From: Pseudoalteromonas sp. MEBiC 03607
GTDB lineage: Bacteria; Pseudomonadota; Gammaproteobacteria; Enterobacterales; Alteromonadaceae
Direction of reading: 5' to 3'
DNA: 64,000 nucleotides
Assembly (NCBI RefSeq): GCF_004792295.1
Contig: NZ_SRRY01000001.1
Span: 289,501 to 353,500, forward strand
Shown: piece after piece, positions 18,001-27,648 of the stretch
Layout: each line of letters begins with the position of its first letter
Numbering within the stretch: position 1 is the first letter of the stretch
Notes under the pieces: generated by a model
Told to the model about the DNA's origin: nothing
Databases searched by the model: none
The model's input: only the letters and a program-made list of their open reading frames with translations
Position numbers and translations under genes: made by a program

Positions 18001-18893
18001 TTATCAATAAATAAGGCGATGAAGAGTAGCATTAAATGGACAATTGAAAAACGAAATAAATCCATTGCGGTGTCATCTTTAGGGGCAATTTTTAGTTTCA
18101 GCGCTTTGTAAATAAACACCGTATTCAAGGCACATGCCGCAAGTAAGTAAATTACTCCCGACATTCCAATCAGGTATGGTAATACGCAGACCAAGGCTAA
18201 CAATATTGAATAAGCTACAACGCAGGTTTTACAAAATTCAATACCATGAGTCACGGGCAGCATTGGAATTTTTGCCCGTTCATAATCGCTTTTTCGAGCA
18301 ATCGCGAGTGCCCAAAAGTGCGGCGGTGTCCAAGTAAAAATAATCATTACCAACAGCCAAGGCGCTGCTGCCATATGACCTGTTTCAGACACCCAGCCCA
18401 ATAACGGTGGCATCGCGCCAGCTAAGCCACCAATCACAATATTCTGCGGTGTTGCTCGCTTTAAAAAAGAGGTATAAATAAAGGCATAACCAACCAGTGC
18501 AAATAAAGTTAGCACGGCAGTTAATGTATTTGCCCAGACTATGAGCATAGTGAAACCAAGTGAGCCAATTATCGCAGCAAAACTCAGCGCATGCTGCTTA
18601 CTTAAACGTCCTTTAGCAACAGGGCGATGACGGGTTCGCGCCATTTTGCTATCAATTTCACTATCTACAACATGATTTATCACCGCTGCTGCCGCAGATA
18701 ACAGGCCAATTCCAAGCAAACTGGCTAATTGAACAAACAACCCTCGCCCCATATCAGGAGCAAGCGCTAAACCGACCCATGCAGTTAAAACAAGCATAGC
18801 AACAACTTTAAACTTACTAATGGCAAGATAATCCTTCAATCGCTCAGTTGATTGACTGATTAACGACTTCTCTGTGCTTAATAATATCGCCAT
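17985..18893 (-). CDS. ctaB: Protoheme IX farnesyltransferase (heme O synthase)
   Basis: The enzyme attaches a farnesyl chain to protoheme to make heme O. The 302-aa protein has about nine membrane segments and the prenyltransferase aspartate motif VINHVVDSEIDSKMARTRHRP (key residues N, D, D) plus the second motif in the loop WTPPHFWALAI and KSDYERAKIPMLPV. It is next to ctaA, the heme A synthase, within the oxidase operon. The gene is called cyoE or ctaB; the latter fits this aa3/caa3 context. Confidence 0.95.
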   Translation of the reverse strand: MAILLSTEKSLISQSTERLKDYLAISKFKVVAMLVLTAWVGLALAPDMGRGLFVQLASLLGIGLLSAAAAVINHVVDSEIDSKMARTRHRPVAKGRLSKQHALSFAAIIGSLGFTMLIVWANTLTAVLTLFALVGYAFIYTSFLKRATPQNIVIGGLAGAMPPLLGWVSETGHMAAAPWLLVMIIFTWTPPHFWALAIARKSDYERAKIPMLPVTHGIEFCKTCVVAYSILLALVCVLPYLIGMSGVIYLLAACALNTVFIYKALKLKIAPKDDTAMDLFRFSIVHLMLLFIALFIDKWLVL

Positions 18894-18902
18894 AATAGCC
18901 TC

Positions 18903-19892
18903 CTAAGTTCTTGCTTTTAAATGAAAGCACAGACGTACCATGCTCAACAATAACAGTGCAGCCATCAGGTTATGAGCAAGCGCTACACTCAATGGAAAGT
19001 GCCAATGCACAACAGCAAGGCCGAGACAGATTTGGCACAATAAGGCGACTAATACTGTTACTGTACAATGCTTAATTTTTCTGGAAAAACTCTGTGAATA
19101 TATACGCCACATAATAAGCGCTAGCACCACACAAGTGACTAACGCCCAAATGCGATGCAGTAAGTGAATCGACATACGAGCCTGTTGTGACAGCACGCCA
19201 TACTCGTAAGTGCTATGTTCAAGTGGAAGCTGAAACACACTCTTTAACGAAAACGGTTGTCCGTAGCTACATAAAGGTAAGCCATTACAATGAGGAGCTG
19301 CATAGTTTGCAGCCAACCAACCGCCTAATGCGATTTGTAAAACCAAAACCACTAAACCAACAAGCGCTAAGCGATAATATGGTCTTGCTCCTGCATCACC
19401 TCCTGCGATCGGCTTTGTTGTTAGCCGTAAATAAAGAAGAAAAAGCAAGGATAGAATACTAAAGCCGCCTAGCAAATGCCCCATTACGACCAAGGGCTGT
19501 AAATTCATGGTGACTGTCCACATGCCTAATGCAGCCTGGAAAATCACCAATAGTAATAGCGCTAATGGCAGTTTAACTGGCGTATTTGGATATTGACGTT
19601 TTAACCATGCAAAAACAAACAAAGCTAGAATCAGTAGACCAAGGGCACCAGCAAAATAGCGATGGATCATCTCTTTCCAGGCTTTTGCTGCCTCAAACAT
19701 CATATCAGGGTAGTTTTGTTCAACATGTAACAGAGCAGTTTCATGTTTTGGTACAGTCAAAAACCCATAGCACCCTGGCCAATCAGGACAACCAAGCCCT
19801 GCATCACTAAGCCGTGTATAAGCACCGAGCCCAACAACCAAAATAGAAAAGAAAACCGTAATTAAGACTAAATATTTATAATTTTTATACAT
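18903..19892 (-). CDS. ctaA: Heme A synthase (COX15/CtaA family)
   Basis: This membrane enzyme oxidises heme O to heme A. The 329-aa product shows about eight transmembrane segments and CtaA features: GAYTRLSDAGLGCPDWPGC near the N-terminus, conserved His in IHRYFAGALG, and a second HRIWAL block. An extracytoplasmic Cys pair (CNGLPLC) is present. It sits 9 bp upstream of ctaB, consistent with consecutive action on heme. Confidence 0.95.
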   Translation of the reverse strand: MYKNYKYLVLITVFFSILVVGLGAYTRLSDAGLGCPDWPGCYGFLTVPKHETALLHVEQNYPDMMFEAAKAWKEMIHRYFAGALGLLILALFVFAWLKRQYPNTPVKLPLALLLLVIFQAALGMWTVTMNLQPLVVMGHLLGGFSILSLLFLLYLRLTTKPIAGGDAGARPYYRLALVGLVVLVLQIALGGWLAANYAAPHCNGLPLCSYGQPFSLKSVFQLPLEHSTYEYGVLSQQARMSIHLLHRIWALVTCVVLALIMWRIYSQSFSRKIKHCTVTVLVALLCQICLGLAVVHWHFPLSVALAHNLMAALLLLSMVRLCFHLKART

Positions 19893-19912
19893 CTTTATCC
19901 CCTTAATGAGGT

Positions 19913-20407
19913 TTAACTTGAACGCGCATAGTTAAGTAGTTTTTTTAAATCTTTAAGTAAGCCTTTTTGAATAAGTCTGTTTTGTTCGGGCTCAGCCGTA
20001 TAGGGGTAATGCAAAACCACCAAGCCCATGTGATCAACCAAGTATAAGTCTCCCGCTTTGAGCGCTGGACTTACTGCTAATTGACGCCAATTAGCCGATA
20101 CCTGCTGTTGATTCGTCAGTACCGCCACATCTACTTTTTGCTGATTTTTCCCTAAAGCGACGTATAGGTTGTCTAAACTTGCTAATTGGTTTTCACACAC
20201 TTCACTGCACTCTTTTGGATAATTGAGCGCAATAGTCCATTGTTTAGGCTCGCCTTGCTGCCAATCAGCTAGTTTCACTTCCTCCCTTAAAAGCTCACCA
20301 TGATTACTCGAACCACTCGGTAACCACTCAAGCTTTAATGCTGCATAAGCAAGTGCCAGCGGCACAAAGCAGCATAAAACGAATAAACTAAGCGGGTTTA
20401 TTTTCAT
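19913..20407 (-). CDS. Cytochrome oxidase operon membrane-anchored CxxxC protein
   Basis: A 164-aa protein with one N-terminal membrane anchor (LSLFVLCCFVPLALAYAALK) and a periplasmic domain that reads like a reduced thioredoxin/SCO fold. The pair CSEVC aligns in position with the SCO CxxxC motif, and DLYLVDHMGLVVLHYP near the end resembles the region around the SCO His. It lies between surf1 and ctaA. Proteins of this type are routinely found there and are thought to help oxidase assembly. A copper-handling role is inferred. Confidence 0.7.
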   Translation of the reverse strand: MKINPLSLFVLCCFVPLALAYAALKLEWLPSGSSNHGELLREEVKLADWQQGEPKQWTIALNYPKECSEVCENQLASLDNLYVALGKNQQKVDVAVLTNQQQVSANWRQLAVSPALKAGDLYLVDHMGLVVLHYPYTAEPEQNRLIQKGLLKDLKKLLNYARSS

Positions 20408-21137
20408 AACCTCTCCTTCTCATCGCAAAATAAGCAATAACCACACAAGCCAAGCCAATTAATAACCACTGCACGGCATAGGCGTAATGTTTATCTGGTC
20501 CCATCACAACACTCTGATAATGCGGGGTTGCTATACCATCTGCTTCATTGCGATAACCAATAAAGCCTTGTAAGGGCTTTGCTAATTGAGCACTAAAAAT
20601 TGCTAAATCGATGCCTTGAATGCGCTTGGGCCAGCCTTGCTCTGCACCAATATCATCGGCAAGTGTAAAACCTTGTAAGTTGCCTTGTTTCAATTGCACT
20701 GTGGCCGTAAGCCTTGTTGATTCTGGCCACACGACGGTTGGCAACTGGTTACGGTTTGTTGGAGCTTTTAGCCAACCAAAGTTAACGATTAAAGGTGCGG
20801 TTTCACCTGCAATTGTCATCGCGACAAGTAAGTCATAGCCCACTTGCCCCTGATAAATTTGATTATCAAGTAACCAATACTGCTGTTTATTTACCTCGCC
20901 AGAGACCTTGACTTGCAAGCCCGTTTTATTCAGCTCTCTAGGTAAATTTTGCAGCTCTTGCCAGCTCAAAACTCCTTGCTCTTTCGAAACGGCTAACTGG
21001 CTTAGTTGCTGCTGTTTTTGCTCGCCTCGCTGGTATTGCCAAACGCTTAGTCGTAAACAAATAAGCACTGCAAGTATCACAACGCAAATTGCGATAATTG
21101 AGCTAAGCTTTTGTTTACGCCATAAAATTAACTGCAT
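20388..21137 (-). CDS. SURF1 family cytochrome oxidase assembly protein
   Basis: A 249-aa SURF1/SHY1-like protein with two transmembrane helices, one near the N-terminus (IIAICVVILAVLICLRLSV) and one near the C-terminus (WLLIGLACVVIAYFAM). Periplasmic family blocks are WQYQRGEQK, NFGWLKAP and IQGIDLAI. SURF1 helps insert or retain heme a3 in subunit I. The 5' end is only 14 bp from the divergent DUF2909 gene, and it overlaps the next operon gene by 20 bp. Confidence 0.9.
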   Translation of the reverse strand: MQLILWRKQKLSSIIAICVVILAVLICLRLSVWQYQRGEQKQQQLSQLAVSKEQGVLSWQELQNLPRELNKTGLQVKVSGEVNKQQYWLLDNQIYQGQVGYDLLVAMTIAGETAPLIVNFGWLKAPTNRNQLPTVVWPESTRLTATVQLKQGNLQGFTLADDIGAEQGWPKRIQGIDLAIFSAQLAKPLQGFIGYRNEADGIATPHYQSVVMGPDKHYAYAVQWLLIGLACVVIAYFAMRRRGYENKPA

Positions 21138-21151
21138 TTGGAATACCTAAT

Positions 21152-21463
21152 ATGATTAAAATCATTATTGTTTTGTTATTACTTTATATTCTGTTCAATC
21201 TATTTAGAGCGCTGTTTGTGATGATGTCAGCAAAAGAGCACTCGAAACCCATGTCGCATTACTTAGGTCGTCGGGTGCTGTTTTCAGGTATTGTGCTGCT
21301 CCTCATTATTGCCGCAATGAAATTGGGCTTTATTCACACCAACCCGTCGCCGCTTCACAAAGCTACAGCACGTACACAAATACAAATAAACACAACCACA
21401 CCACATCTACAAAGTGCCAATACCAAGCAGCCGCTTGAAATGCAAAATGCTTTTCGCTCGTAA
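21152..21463 (+). CDS. DUF2909 twin transmembrane small protein, antisense within the oxidase operon
   Basis: A 103-aa protein with two hydrophobic helices (about 2-25 and 44-63) separated by a basic loop. The core up to about residue 70 matches the size and layout of the DUF2909 family, usually found beside cox genes. The last 35 residues are polar, have no family look and are encoded by sequence overlapping the 3' end of coxC on the other strand (21363-21463). The gene runs opposite to the oxidase operon and starts 14 bp from the surf1 start, so its promoter must lie inside surf1. It may aid oxidase assembly. Confidence 0.75.
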   Translation: MIKIIIVLLLLYILFNLFRALFVMMSAKEHSKPMSHYLGRRVLFSGIVLLLIIAAMKLGFIHTNPSPLHKATARTQIQINTTTPHLQSANTKQPLEMQNAFRS

Positions 21464-22238
21464 AGTGGCCTTTAAAAATTCTTAGCAGTACGACAAATAA
21501 AATAATGGTCCCAAGCGTTACATGCATGCCATGAAAACCCGTCAATAAAAAGAAGGTATTTCCATAAACGCCAGCATCCAGTGTTAAACCTAAATCTTGG
21601 TATGCATGCATATATTCATACACTTGCAAACCCAGAAAGATTGCGCCTAATAGCACGGTAAGTGATAAAAATGCTTTTAAAGCACCACGCTTATTGTTTT
21701 CCATTGCAACGTGAGCAAAGTGGATAGTGACTGATGAGGTGAGTAGGATGAGCGTATTAATAAGAGGTAGACCTTGCCACCCCATTGCTTGAGTTGTATC
21801 ACCTGCAGGCGTAGTTAACAACGGCCATACTGCTTCAAACGTTGGCCAGAGTACCTCATTGGTCATGGCATTATTTCCAGCACCACCAAGCCAAGGTACT
21901 GAAATCATACGGGCATAAAACAGAGCACCAAAAAATGCCATAAAAAACATAACTTCAGAAAAAATAAACCAGCTCATTCCTTGTCTAAATGAACGATCCA
22001 TTTGCGCTGAATATAAACCACTGTGTGATTCTTCGATGACGTTTTTAAACCAGCTAAACAGCATGTAACATAGTATCGCAATGCCTAAATACAACACATA
22101 TTGACCACTGCTAGCTTCTGCGCTTACTTGCATCACTGTCAGGCCTGCCCCGACAGCAATTAAGAACATTGCAATCGCACCCACTATTGGCCATGGGCTC
22201 TGGGCCGGAACATAATATTTTTCGTAATTTTGACTCAT
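21363..22238 (-). CDS. coxC: Cytochrome c oxidase subunit III
   Basis: ATG at 22238 is chosen: GGGAG lies about 10 bases upstream and the product then starts MSQNYEKYYVPAQSPWPI as in homologues; a TTG further upstream also keeps the frame open. The 291-aa protein has seven membrane helices with subunit III signatures SWFIFSEVMFFMAFFGALFYAR and TGFHGMHVTLG, ending in WHFVDVVWLCLFVFVYVL (recognisable in pieces). It follows ctaG by 35 bp. Its 3' end overlaps the oppositely directed DUF2909 gene by about 100 bp. Confidence 0.95.
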   Translation of the reverse strand: MSQNYEKYYVPAQSPWPIVGAIAMFLIAVGAGLTVMQVSAEASSGQYVLYLGIAILCYMLFSWFKNVIEESHSGLYSAQMDRSFRQGMSWFIFSEVMFFMAFFGALFYARMISVPWLGGAGNNAMTNEVLWPTFEAVWPLLTTPAGDTTQAMGWQGLPLINTLILLTSSVTIHFAHVAMENNKRGALKAFLSLTVLLGAIFLGLQVYEYMHAYQDLGLTLDAGVYGNTFFLLTGFHGMHVTLGTIILFVVLLRIFKGHFTSEKHFAFQAAAWYWHFVDVVWLCLFVFVYVL

Positions 22239-22273
22239 TTTGTTTGCTCCCAATTAGCAATTAGCTTGGCGGC

Positions 22274-22804
22274 TTAATCGTTTTTAGCCACAACTTGCCC
22301 GCTAATATCAAACACGGTATAGGACAATGTCAGCTCTTCTACATCGTCGGGTAATTCCGTATCAACATAAAACAACAAGGTAAACTCAACTTCTTCGCCC
22401 GCTTTTAGTGGTTGTTGATCAAAACAAAAACACGCGATTTTATGTAAGTATTTTGCTGCTTTTCCCGGTGATACAGACGGAATAGCCTGCATCACTTTGT
22501 CGTTATTACTGGTGTTTTTGGCTGTAAACTTTACTTCTCGCATCGCTCCTGGTTGAACAACCACACTGTACTGAGTTGATTGCACATCAAAAGGCGCACC
22601 ACTTTGCGCATGCGTTGTAAAACTCACATCAACTTGACGGTCTATGCTTACCGTTTCACTCTCTTTTGCTTGTTCGAGTGATGGCTTACCATTTAAACCT
22701 GTGACATCACAAAACACATCGTAAAGTGGCACCAATGCAAAGGCGAATGCAAACATACCTAAGCATGCTAACAACAGCTTTTTGAGCAAAGGTGCATGGT
22801 TCAT
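22274..22804 (-). CDS. ctaG: Cytochrome c oxidase assembly protein CtaG (COX11)
   Basis: COX11/CtaG delivers copper to CuB of subunit I. The 176-aa protein has one N-terminal helix (LLLACLGMFAFAFALVPLYDVFC) and a periplasmic beta domain with the copper-binding pair in KIACFCFDQQ (CFC motif) and the downstream LLFYVD strand. The start overlaps the ctaD stop by 1 bp. Confidence 0.95.
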   Translation of the reverse strand: MNHAPLLKKLLLACLGMFAFAFALVPLYDVFCDVTGLNGKPSLEQAKESETVSIDRQVDVSFTTHAQSGAPFDVQSTQYSVVVQPGAMREVKFTAKNTSNNDKVMQAIPSVSPGKAAKYLHKIACFCFDQQPLKAGEEVEFTLLFYVDTELPDDVEELTLSYTVFDISGQVVAKND

Positions 22805-24396
22805 TATTTGATCTCCGGCGGTGTTTCAAAGGTGTGATACGGTGCGGGCGAATCAACTTCCCACTCTAAACCTTCTGCACCGTCCCATACCTTAGCAGGT
22901 GCTTTTTCGCCGCCTCGTGCGCATTTAAAAACAACAAGCACGAACAGTAGCTGTGATAAACCGAAGGCAAAACCACCAATACTGATAATGGCGTTAAAGT
23001 CAGCAAATTGAAGGGCGTAATCAGGAATACGGCGCGGCATACCCGCAAGGCCAACAAAGTGCATAGGGAAGAACAACACGTTGACACTGATCAGCGATAG
23101 CCAGAAATGCCATTTCGCAAGTGTTTCGTTGTACATGTTGCCAGTCCATTTAGGTAGCCAGTAGTAGGCTCCTGCCATAATTGAGAACACAGCCCCGGTC
23201 ACTAATACATAATGGAAATGCGCAACCACAAAGTAAGTATCGTGATACTGGAAATCTGCCGGTGTAATCGCCAGCATCAAGCCAGAGAACCCACCTAAGG
23301 TGAACAGCACAATAAAGGCAATGGCAAACATCATCGGAATTTCAAAGCTAATCGAGCCTCGCCACATGGTTGCAACCCAGTTAAACACTTTAACCCCAGT
23401 TGGTACCGAAATGAGCATGGTTGCATACATGAAGAACAGCTCACCGGCTACAGGCATCCCTGTGGTGAACATGTGGTGTGCCCATACAATAAAGCTCAAA
23501 AGTGCAATCGACGAGGTCGCATACACCATAGAAGCGTAGCCAAATAACTTCTTGCGTGAGAAGGTCGGCACGATGGTTGAAATAATACCAAATGCCGGCA
23601 AAATCATGATGTACACTTCAGGGTGACCGAAAAACCAAAAGATGTGCTGGAACATCACAGGGTCACCGCCCCCCGCCGCATCAAAAAAGCTGGTTGCAAA
23701 GTATTTATCGGTCAACACCATAGTGACCGCCCCAGCTAAAACAGGCATCACAGCAATCAACAAAAATGCCGTAATAAGCCAAGTCCACACAAACAGTGGT
23801 AACTTCATCCATGTCATGCCGGGCGCTCGCATATTAACGATAGTCACAATAACGTTAATCGCGCCCATGATTGAACTAATACCCATGATATGTATAGCAA
23901 ACACAAACAAGGCTGTATTATCGTTACTATAGGTCGTTGAAAGTGGCGCATAAAAAGTCCAACCAAATGCAGGGCCACCACCCGGCATAAGTAACGAAGC
24001 CAACAAGATTAAAAACGCGAATGGTAAAATCCAAAAACTCCAGTTATTCATCCGTGGTAGCGCCATATCGGGTGCACCGATCATCATAGGCACCATCCAG
24101 TTAGCAAGCCCTGTAAATGCCGGCATTACCGCACCAAATACCATTATCAAACCATGCACTGTGGTCATTTGGTTAAAAAAGTGTGGATCGACTAGTTGTA
24201 AACCAGGTTGAAACAATTCAGCGCGGATCACCATTGCCATCGCGCCACCAATTAAAAACATAGTGAGCGAAAATATCAGGTATAAACTGCCAATATCTTT
24301 ATGATTGGTGGTGTAAAGCCAACGTTTGAAACCTTTTGCAGGATGATGGTCATGATGCGCATGCTCAGTGGCTTGTTCATTAATAACGTTGCTCAT
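22804..24396 (-). CDS. ctaD: Cytochrome c oxidase subunit I (aa3 type)
   Basis: The catalytic heme-copper subunit. The 530-aa protein has twelve transmembrane helices. Key residues are the heme a ligand His in [12 protein letters not shown], the CuB His/cross-linked Tyr motif [12 protein letters not shown], the CuB His pair in [10 protein letters not shown], and heme ligands in [13 protein letters not shown]. These place it in the A-type (mitochondrial-like) family. The His-rich N-terminus ([12 protein letters not shown]) may be a metal-binding tail. The start overlaps coxB by 4 bp. Confidence 0.97.
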   Translation of the reverse strand: MSNVINEQATEHAHHDHHPAKGFKRWLYTTNHKDIGSLYLIFSLTMFLIGGAMAMVIRAELFQPGLQLVDPHFFNQMTTVHGLIMVFGAVMPAFTGLANWMVPMMIGAPDMALPRMNNWSFWILPFAFLILLASLLMPGGGPAFGWTFYAPLSTTYSNDNTALFVFAIHIMGISSIMGAINVIVTIVNMRAPGMTWMKLPLFVWTWLITAFLLIAVMPVLAGAVTMVLTDKYFATSFFDAAGGGDPVMFQHIFWFFGHPEVYIMILPAFGIISTIVPTFSRKKLFGYASMVYATSSIALLSFIVWAHHMFTTGMPVAGELFFMYATMLISVPTGVKVFNWVATMWRGSISFEIPMMFAIAFIVLFTLGGFSGLMLAITPADFQYHDTYFVVAHFHYVLVTGAVFSIMAGAYYWLPKWTGNMYNETLAKWHFWLSLISVNVLFFPMHFVGLAGMPRRIPDYALQFADFNAIISIGGFAFGLSQLLFVLVVFKCARGGEKAPAKVWDGAEGLEWEVDSPAPYHTFETPPEIK

Positions 24397-25538
24397 TCTT
24401 TCGCCTCCGTTGCTGCATCGATAGCTGCTTGAATTTGACTTGGTTGAATCACATCGCCTGTGTCGTTACCCCATGCATTTCGCTTATATGTGATAACCGC
24501 AGCAAGTTGCTTAATTGAAAGCTGTTTATCAAATGCTTGCATCGCTGTACCCGGCTTACCATGTAATACGATGTCGATGTGGTCTTTTACATCTCCAAGC
24601 ACAATTGGACTCCCCTTAAGAGCAGGAAACACTCCCGGCAAGCCCATTCCTGTAGGCTGATGACAAGCCGCACAACTTGCCATATAAACTTGCTCCCCAA
24701 GAACCATTAATTCTTCTTTCGGTAATGTTTGATCTAATAAAGCCGCATCAGCTGCTGCAGCATTGGCCTTTTCTTGCTTAGCCTCTGCTAGCCAGTTAGC
24801 AAATTCGTCTTCAGGCAACGCTTGCACAACAACAGGCATGAAACCATGATCTTTACCACACAACTCAGCACACTGACCCCGGTAGATGCCTGGCTCATTT
24901 ATGCGTGTCCATGCCTCATTGATAAAACCCGGGTTTGCATCTTTTTTAACCGCAAAGTCAGGCACCCACCATGAGTGAATAACATCATCTGAGGTCATTA
25001 GAAAACGAACTTTTTTATTGATAGGAAGTACTAAAGGCTTATCAACCTCAAGTAAGTAATGTTCTGTTTTGTCAGCTTGGTTATCTATTTGGTCTTTTGG
25101 AGTAGATAGAATTGAGTAATAAGCAATTTCCTCGCCCATGTACTCGTAATGCCATTTCCACTGTGAGCCCGTTACTTTAATTGTAATATCGGCTTTAGAA
25201 GCATCTTCCATCGCTATCAGTGTTTTTGTAGCTGGAATTGCCATGGCGATTAAGATCACAAATGGTATGGCAGTCCAAAGAATTTCAACCTTGGTACTTT
25301 CGTGGAATTGCGCAGGCTTGGCTCCTTTCGACTTTCGATGATGGATCAAAGCCCAAAACATCACCGCAAAAACGATGATGCCTATCACACAACAGATAAT
25401 AAATATCGTCATGTGTAATTCATAAACACTATTACTTATATCAGTCACCCCTTTACGCATATTAAATTGGCTATTTGCCAATGCTAACTGCACAGGTGAG
25501 AGTAATATAAGCCACAAGGCATAACGCAGTTTACCCAT
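24393..25538 (-). CDS. coxB: Cytochrome c oxidase subunit II with fused cytochrome c domain (caa3-like)
   Basis: A signal peptide and two membrane helices (about 40-65 and 90-110) precede the CuA domain, with the ligand set in [18 protein letters not shown]-terminal class I cytochrome c domain follows, with CAACH at about 291-295 and a distal Met region (GTAMQAF). At 381 aa it is longer than a plain subunit II by this cytochrome domain. It heads the oxidase operon coxB-ctaD-ctaG-coxC-surf1-...-sco. The 437 bp upstream hold several dyad symmetries that may be control sites. Confidence 0.95.
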   Translation of the reverse strand: MGKLRYALWLILLSPVQLALANSQFNMRKGVTDISNSVYELHMTIFIICCVIGIIVFAVMFWALIHHRKSKGAKPAQFHESTKVEILWTAIPFVILIAMAIPATKTLIAMEDASKADITIKVTGSQWKWHYEYMGEEIAYYSILSTPKDQIDNQADKTEHYLLEVDKPLVLPINKKVRFLMTSDDVIHSWWVPDFAVKKDANPGFINEAWTRINEPGIYRGQCAELCGKDHGFMPVVVQALPEDEFANWLAEAKQEKANAAAADAALLDQTLPKEELMVLGEQVYMASCAACHQPTGMGLPGVFPALKGSPIVLGDVKDHIDIVLHGKPGTAMQAFDKQLSIKQLAAVITYKRNAWGNDTGDVIQPSQIQAAIDAATEAKE

Positions 25539-25934
25539 GTGACGGCTCCTTTTAATGCTATTGCAAGACGCAAAGCGAAAAGGCGATACAACAAGGTGCC
25601 CATTCGTTTTTTTTATTGTTCAGAGCGACTACGTATCATTTTGACCCAGCGATGATACCAACCCTATGTTTAACACCTAGCACATTTGAGTGTATTTTTA
25701 TTAATCAGGTGTTAATACACTGTATTAACCAATTAGTTAAAAAATGAGCAATAAGCAAGTTTTAGTAGTAATAAATGTTTATTTTGGTGCAAAAATAACA
25801 ACTATAATCAGCGCGTTATTTTAAAATGAGAGGCAGAGTGAGAGTAAAAAAAGAGTGAAAAACTGCGCCATATAAGGCTTTATACAAAGAGTAAGGGTTT
25901 ACAAATCAATGCTAAATAATAAAAAACAAGCAAC
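25539..25934. promoter_or_regulatory. Regulatory region upstream of coxB with three inverted repeats
   Basis: About 400 bp without a gene. I see three dyads: GTATCAT (25633-25639) with ATGATAC (25652-25658); TTAACACCT (25670-25678) with AGGTGTTAA (25707-25715); and a perfect 9-bp palindrome GTTAATACA-C-TGTATTAAC at 25711-25729. They lie 95-190 bp upstream of the coxB start, in the expected promoter zone. The rest is AT-rich with no convincing ORF. Confidence 0.5.
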
Positions 25935-25959
25935 GCACCAAATTACAGCAATTTGGTGC
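25935..25959 (-). terminator. Terminator downstream of lexA
   Basis: A perfect 10-bp stem (GCACCAAATT / AATTTGGTGC) with a five-base loop. On the minus strand it is followed after a few bases by a T-rich run. It lies 17 bp after the lexA stop. Confidence 0.75.
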
Positions 25960-25975
25960 ACTATTTTAGAAACAG

Positions 25976-26593
25976 CTACATCCAGTCGGCATTACGAATA
26001 ACACCCACCGCTAACCCTTCAATATTGAAAGATTCATGCTCAAGATCAACTTCAATTGGCGAAAATTCTTCGTTTTCAGCATGTAAAAATACTTTACGCC
26101 CAGCTTTTTCAAGACGCTTAACAGTTACATCTTCATCAACACGAGCAACAACAACCTGACCATTTTCAGCAACTTGCGTTCTATGTACTGCGAGTAAATC
26201 ACCATCCATGATGCCAATGTCTTTCATACTCATACCATTTACACGCAGTAAAAAGTCAGCCGCAGGTTTAAATAGTGAAGGATCAACCTGACAATGACTT
26301 TCAACATGTTCTTGCGCCAAAATGGGCTCACCCGCTGCAACTCGTCCAATTAAAGGTAAACCTAATTGCTCAGGTTCGTCTTCTTCAATTAATTGAATAC
26401 CACGACTCGCCCCAGGCTTCATTTTGATCATGCCTTTTTTTGCCAGTGCTTTTAGATGCTCTTCGGCAGCATTGGCACTTTTAAAACCCAATGTTTGAGC
26501 TATTTCAGCACGCGTAGGTGGCATGCCTGTATCTTTAATAAAGACTTTAATTAGTTCTAAAATTTGCGATTGGCGTTTTGTTAATGGGCGCAT
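25976..26593 (-). CDS. lexA: SOS repressor LexA
   Basis: LexA represses DNA-damage genes and self-cleaves when RecA is activated. The 205-aa protein has the winged-helix N-terminus ([40 protein letters not shown]), the cleavage bond Ala87-Gly88 in GRVAAGEP, catalytic Ser122 in NGMSMKD and Lys159 in VTVKRLEK. Two SOS boxes lie directly upstream, so it is autoregulated. No SOS gene such as dinF or yebG follows it in this window. Confidence 0.97.
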   Translation of the reverse strand: MRPLTKRQSQILELIKVFIKDTGMPPTRAEIAQTLGFKSANAAEEHLKALAKKGMIKMKPGASRGIQLIEEDEPEQLGLPLIGRVAAGEPILAQEHVESHCQVDPSLFKPAADFLLRVNGMSMKDIGIMDGDLLAVHRTQVAENGQVVVARVDEDVTVKRLEKAGRKVFLHAENEEFSPIEVDLEHESFNIEGLAVGVIRNADWM

Positions 26594-26597
26594 ACAA

Positions 26598-26613
26598 CTG
26601 GTTTTCCATACAG
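26598..26613. promoter_or_regulatory. LexA box 1 (proximal)
   Basis: CTGGTTTTCCATACAG keeps the CTG-N10-CAG frame of the SOS box and lies 5 bp upstream of the lexA start, with one deviation (CTGG instead of CTGT). Confidence 0.8.
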
Positions 26614-26622
26614 TACATTTAA

Positions 26623-26638
26623 CTGTGAGTATATACAG
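26623..26638. promoter_or_regulatory. LexA box 2 (distal)
   Basis: CTGTGAGTATATACAG is a perfect CTGT-N8-ACAG site with an AT-rich centre. Its spacing to box 1 (25 bp between starts) resembles the tandem boxes at E. coli lexA. Confidence 0.9.
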
Positions 26639-26753
26639 TTATCTGAAAATCGCAAATTTAAATTAACGCCATCATATTGCTACAAAACTAACATTGAACC
26701 AGGTATAAAGATGCCATAAGGTATTATTTTTAATTTGCACGCAAGGAAATACA

Positions 26754-27191
26754 ATGAGTATTTGGCATCAACCAATCACACTAGAGCTTTGTAAAAGTTT
26801 AGAGCAAGGGATCACCGGGCAAGGTACTTTAATGAAAACCATGGGCATTGAGGTGACTGAAATTGGTGATGATTATTTAGTGGCGACTATGCCTGCCATT
26901 CCTGAGCATCATAACCCTATGGGCATGGTACATGGCGGAGCGAACGTTGTGTTAGCCGAGACAGTGGCAAGCTATGCGGCTAACTTTGTGGTTGATTTCA
27001 ATAAATTTTATGCTGTTGGCCAAGAAATTAATGCCAACCATATGAAAGCATCTCGTAAGGGTGTATTAACGGCTACAGCAAAGCCTCTTCATTTAGGTAA
27101 GCGCACTTCAGTGTGGGATATTAAAATTACCAATGCCGCAGGAGAGCTTTGCTGCGTATCAAGAATGACCGCAGCTGTTGTAGAGCGCTAA
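26754..27191 (+). CDS. Hotdog-fold acyl-CoA thioesterase (PaaI/YdiI-like)
   Basis: A 145-aa single hotdog domain. IPEHHNPMGMVHGGANVVLAETVASYAAN carries the HGG motif and downstream Glu typical of the PaaI/YdiI/YbdB group. VGQEINANHMKAS and GKRTSVWDIKI complete the sheet. These enzymes hydrolyse aromatic or hydroxylated acyl-CoA thioesters; the menaquinone-pathway DHNA-CoA thioesterase belongs here. The start follows AAGGAAA. It is a single gene with a divergent lexA on one side, and the substrate cannot be decided. Confidence 0.85.
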   Translation: MSIWHQPITLELCKSLEQGITGQGTLMKTMGIEVTEIGDDYLVATMPAIPEHHNPMGMVHGGANVVLAETVASYAANFVVDFNKFYAVGQEINANHMKASRKGVLTATAKPLHLGKRTSVWDIKITNAAGELCCVSRMTAAVVER

Positions 27192-27198
27192 GCTCAGG

Positions 27199-27579
27199 CT
27201 ACTTTTCGACTGGATAAATCGTAATTTCAACCCCTGCGCCAATCGCTGAAATACGCAACAAAGTATCAGCATGCAGGGCTTGATTAAAACATTTTGGTGA
27301 AACGCCTGATTCAAAGCCAATATCAAATGTACGTTTAGAGCACGATAACCACTGCTTAAGAGCATTTCGTGAACACGATTCAATTAATTCACACAACTGA
27401 TTAATCGCTTTGTCTGGTGTACTGATATCAGCAGCAGCCTCAATACGCGCTAGTTGACGGTATTCATCTTGGTCGTAATGTAAAACCATGGCATTTTTCT
27501 TTAAATCAGCAACAAGTGCACTAATATCGTGCTTTGATTCAAGCTCCAGATCCACATTTAAAAATTGAATTTCCGACAT
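27199..27579 (-). CDS. Conserved hypothetical protein, 126 aa
   Basis: A soluble protein without signal peptide or membrane helix. It starts IQFLNVDLELESKHDISALVADL, has a central helical part with several Cys residues (CELIESCS, LSCSKRTFDIGFE), and ends in a strand pair LLRISAIGAGVEITIYPV. The pattern suggests a small alpha/beta fold. I do not recognise a named family. It is convergent with the thioesterase gene (7 bp apart). Confidence 0.6.
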   Translation of the reverse strand: MSEIQFLNVDLELESKHDISALVADLKKNAMVLHYDQDEYRQLARIEAAADISTPDKAINQLCELIESCSRNALKQWLSCSKRTFDIGFESGVSPKCFNQALHADTLLRISAIGAGVEITIYPVEK

Positions 27580-27648
27580 ACTCTCGTTTTTACCCTCTAT
27601 TGATATCGACTGAAACTTTAACTCAGTTTTGTATATATACCAAATCTA

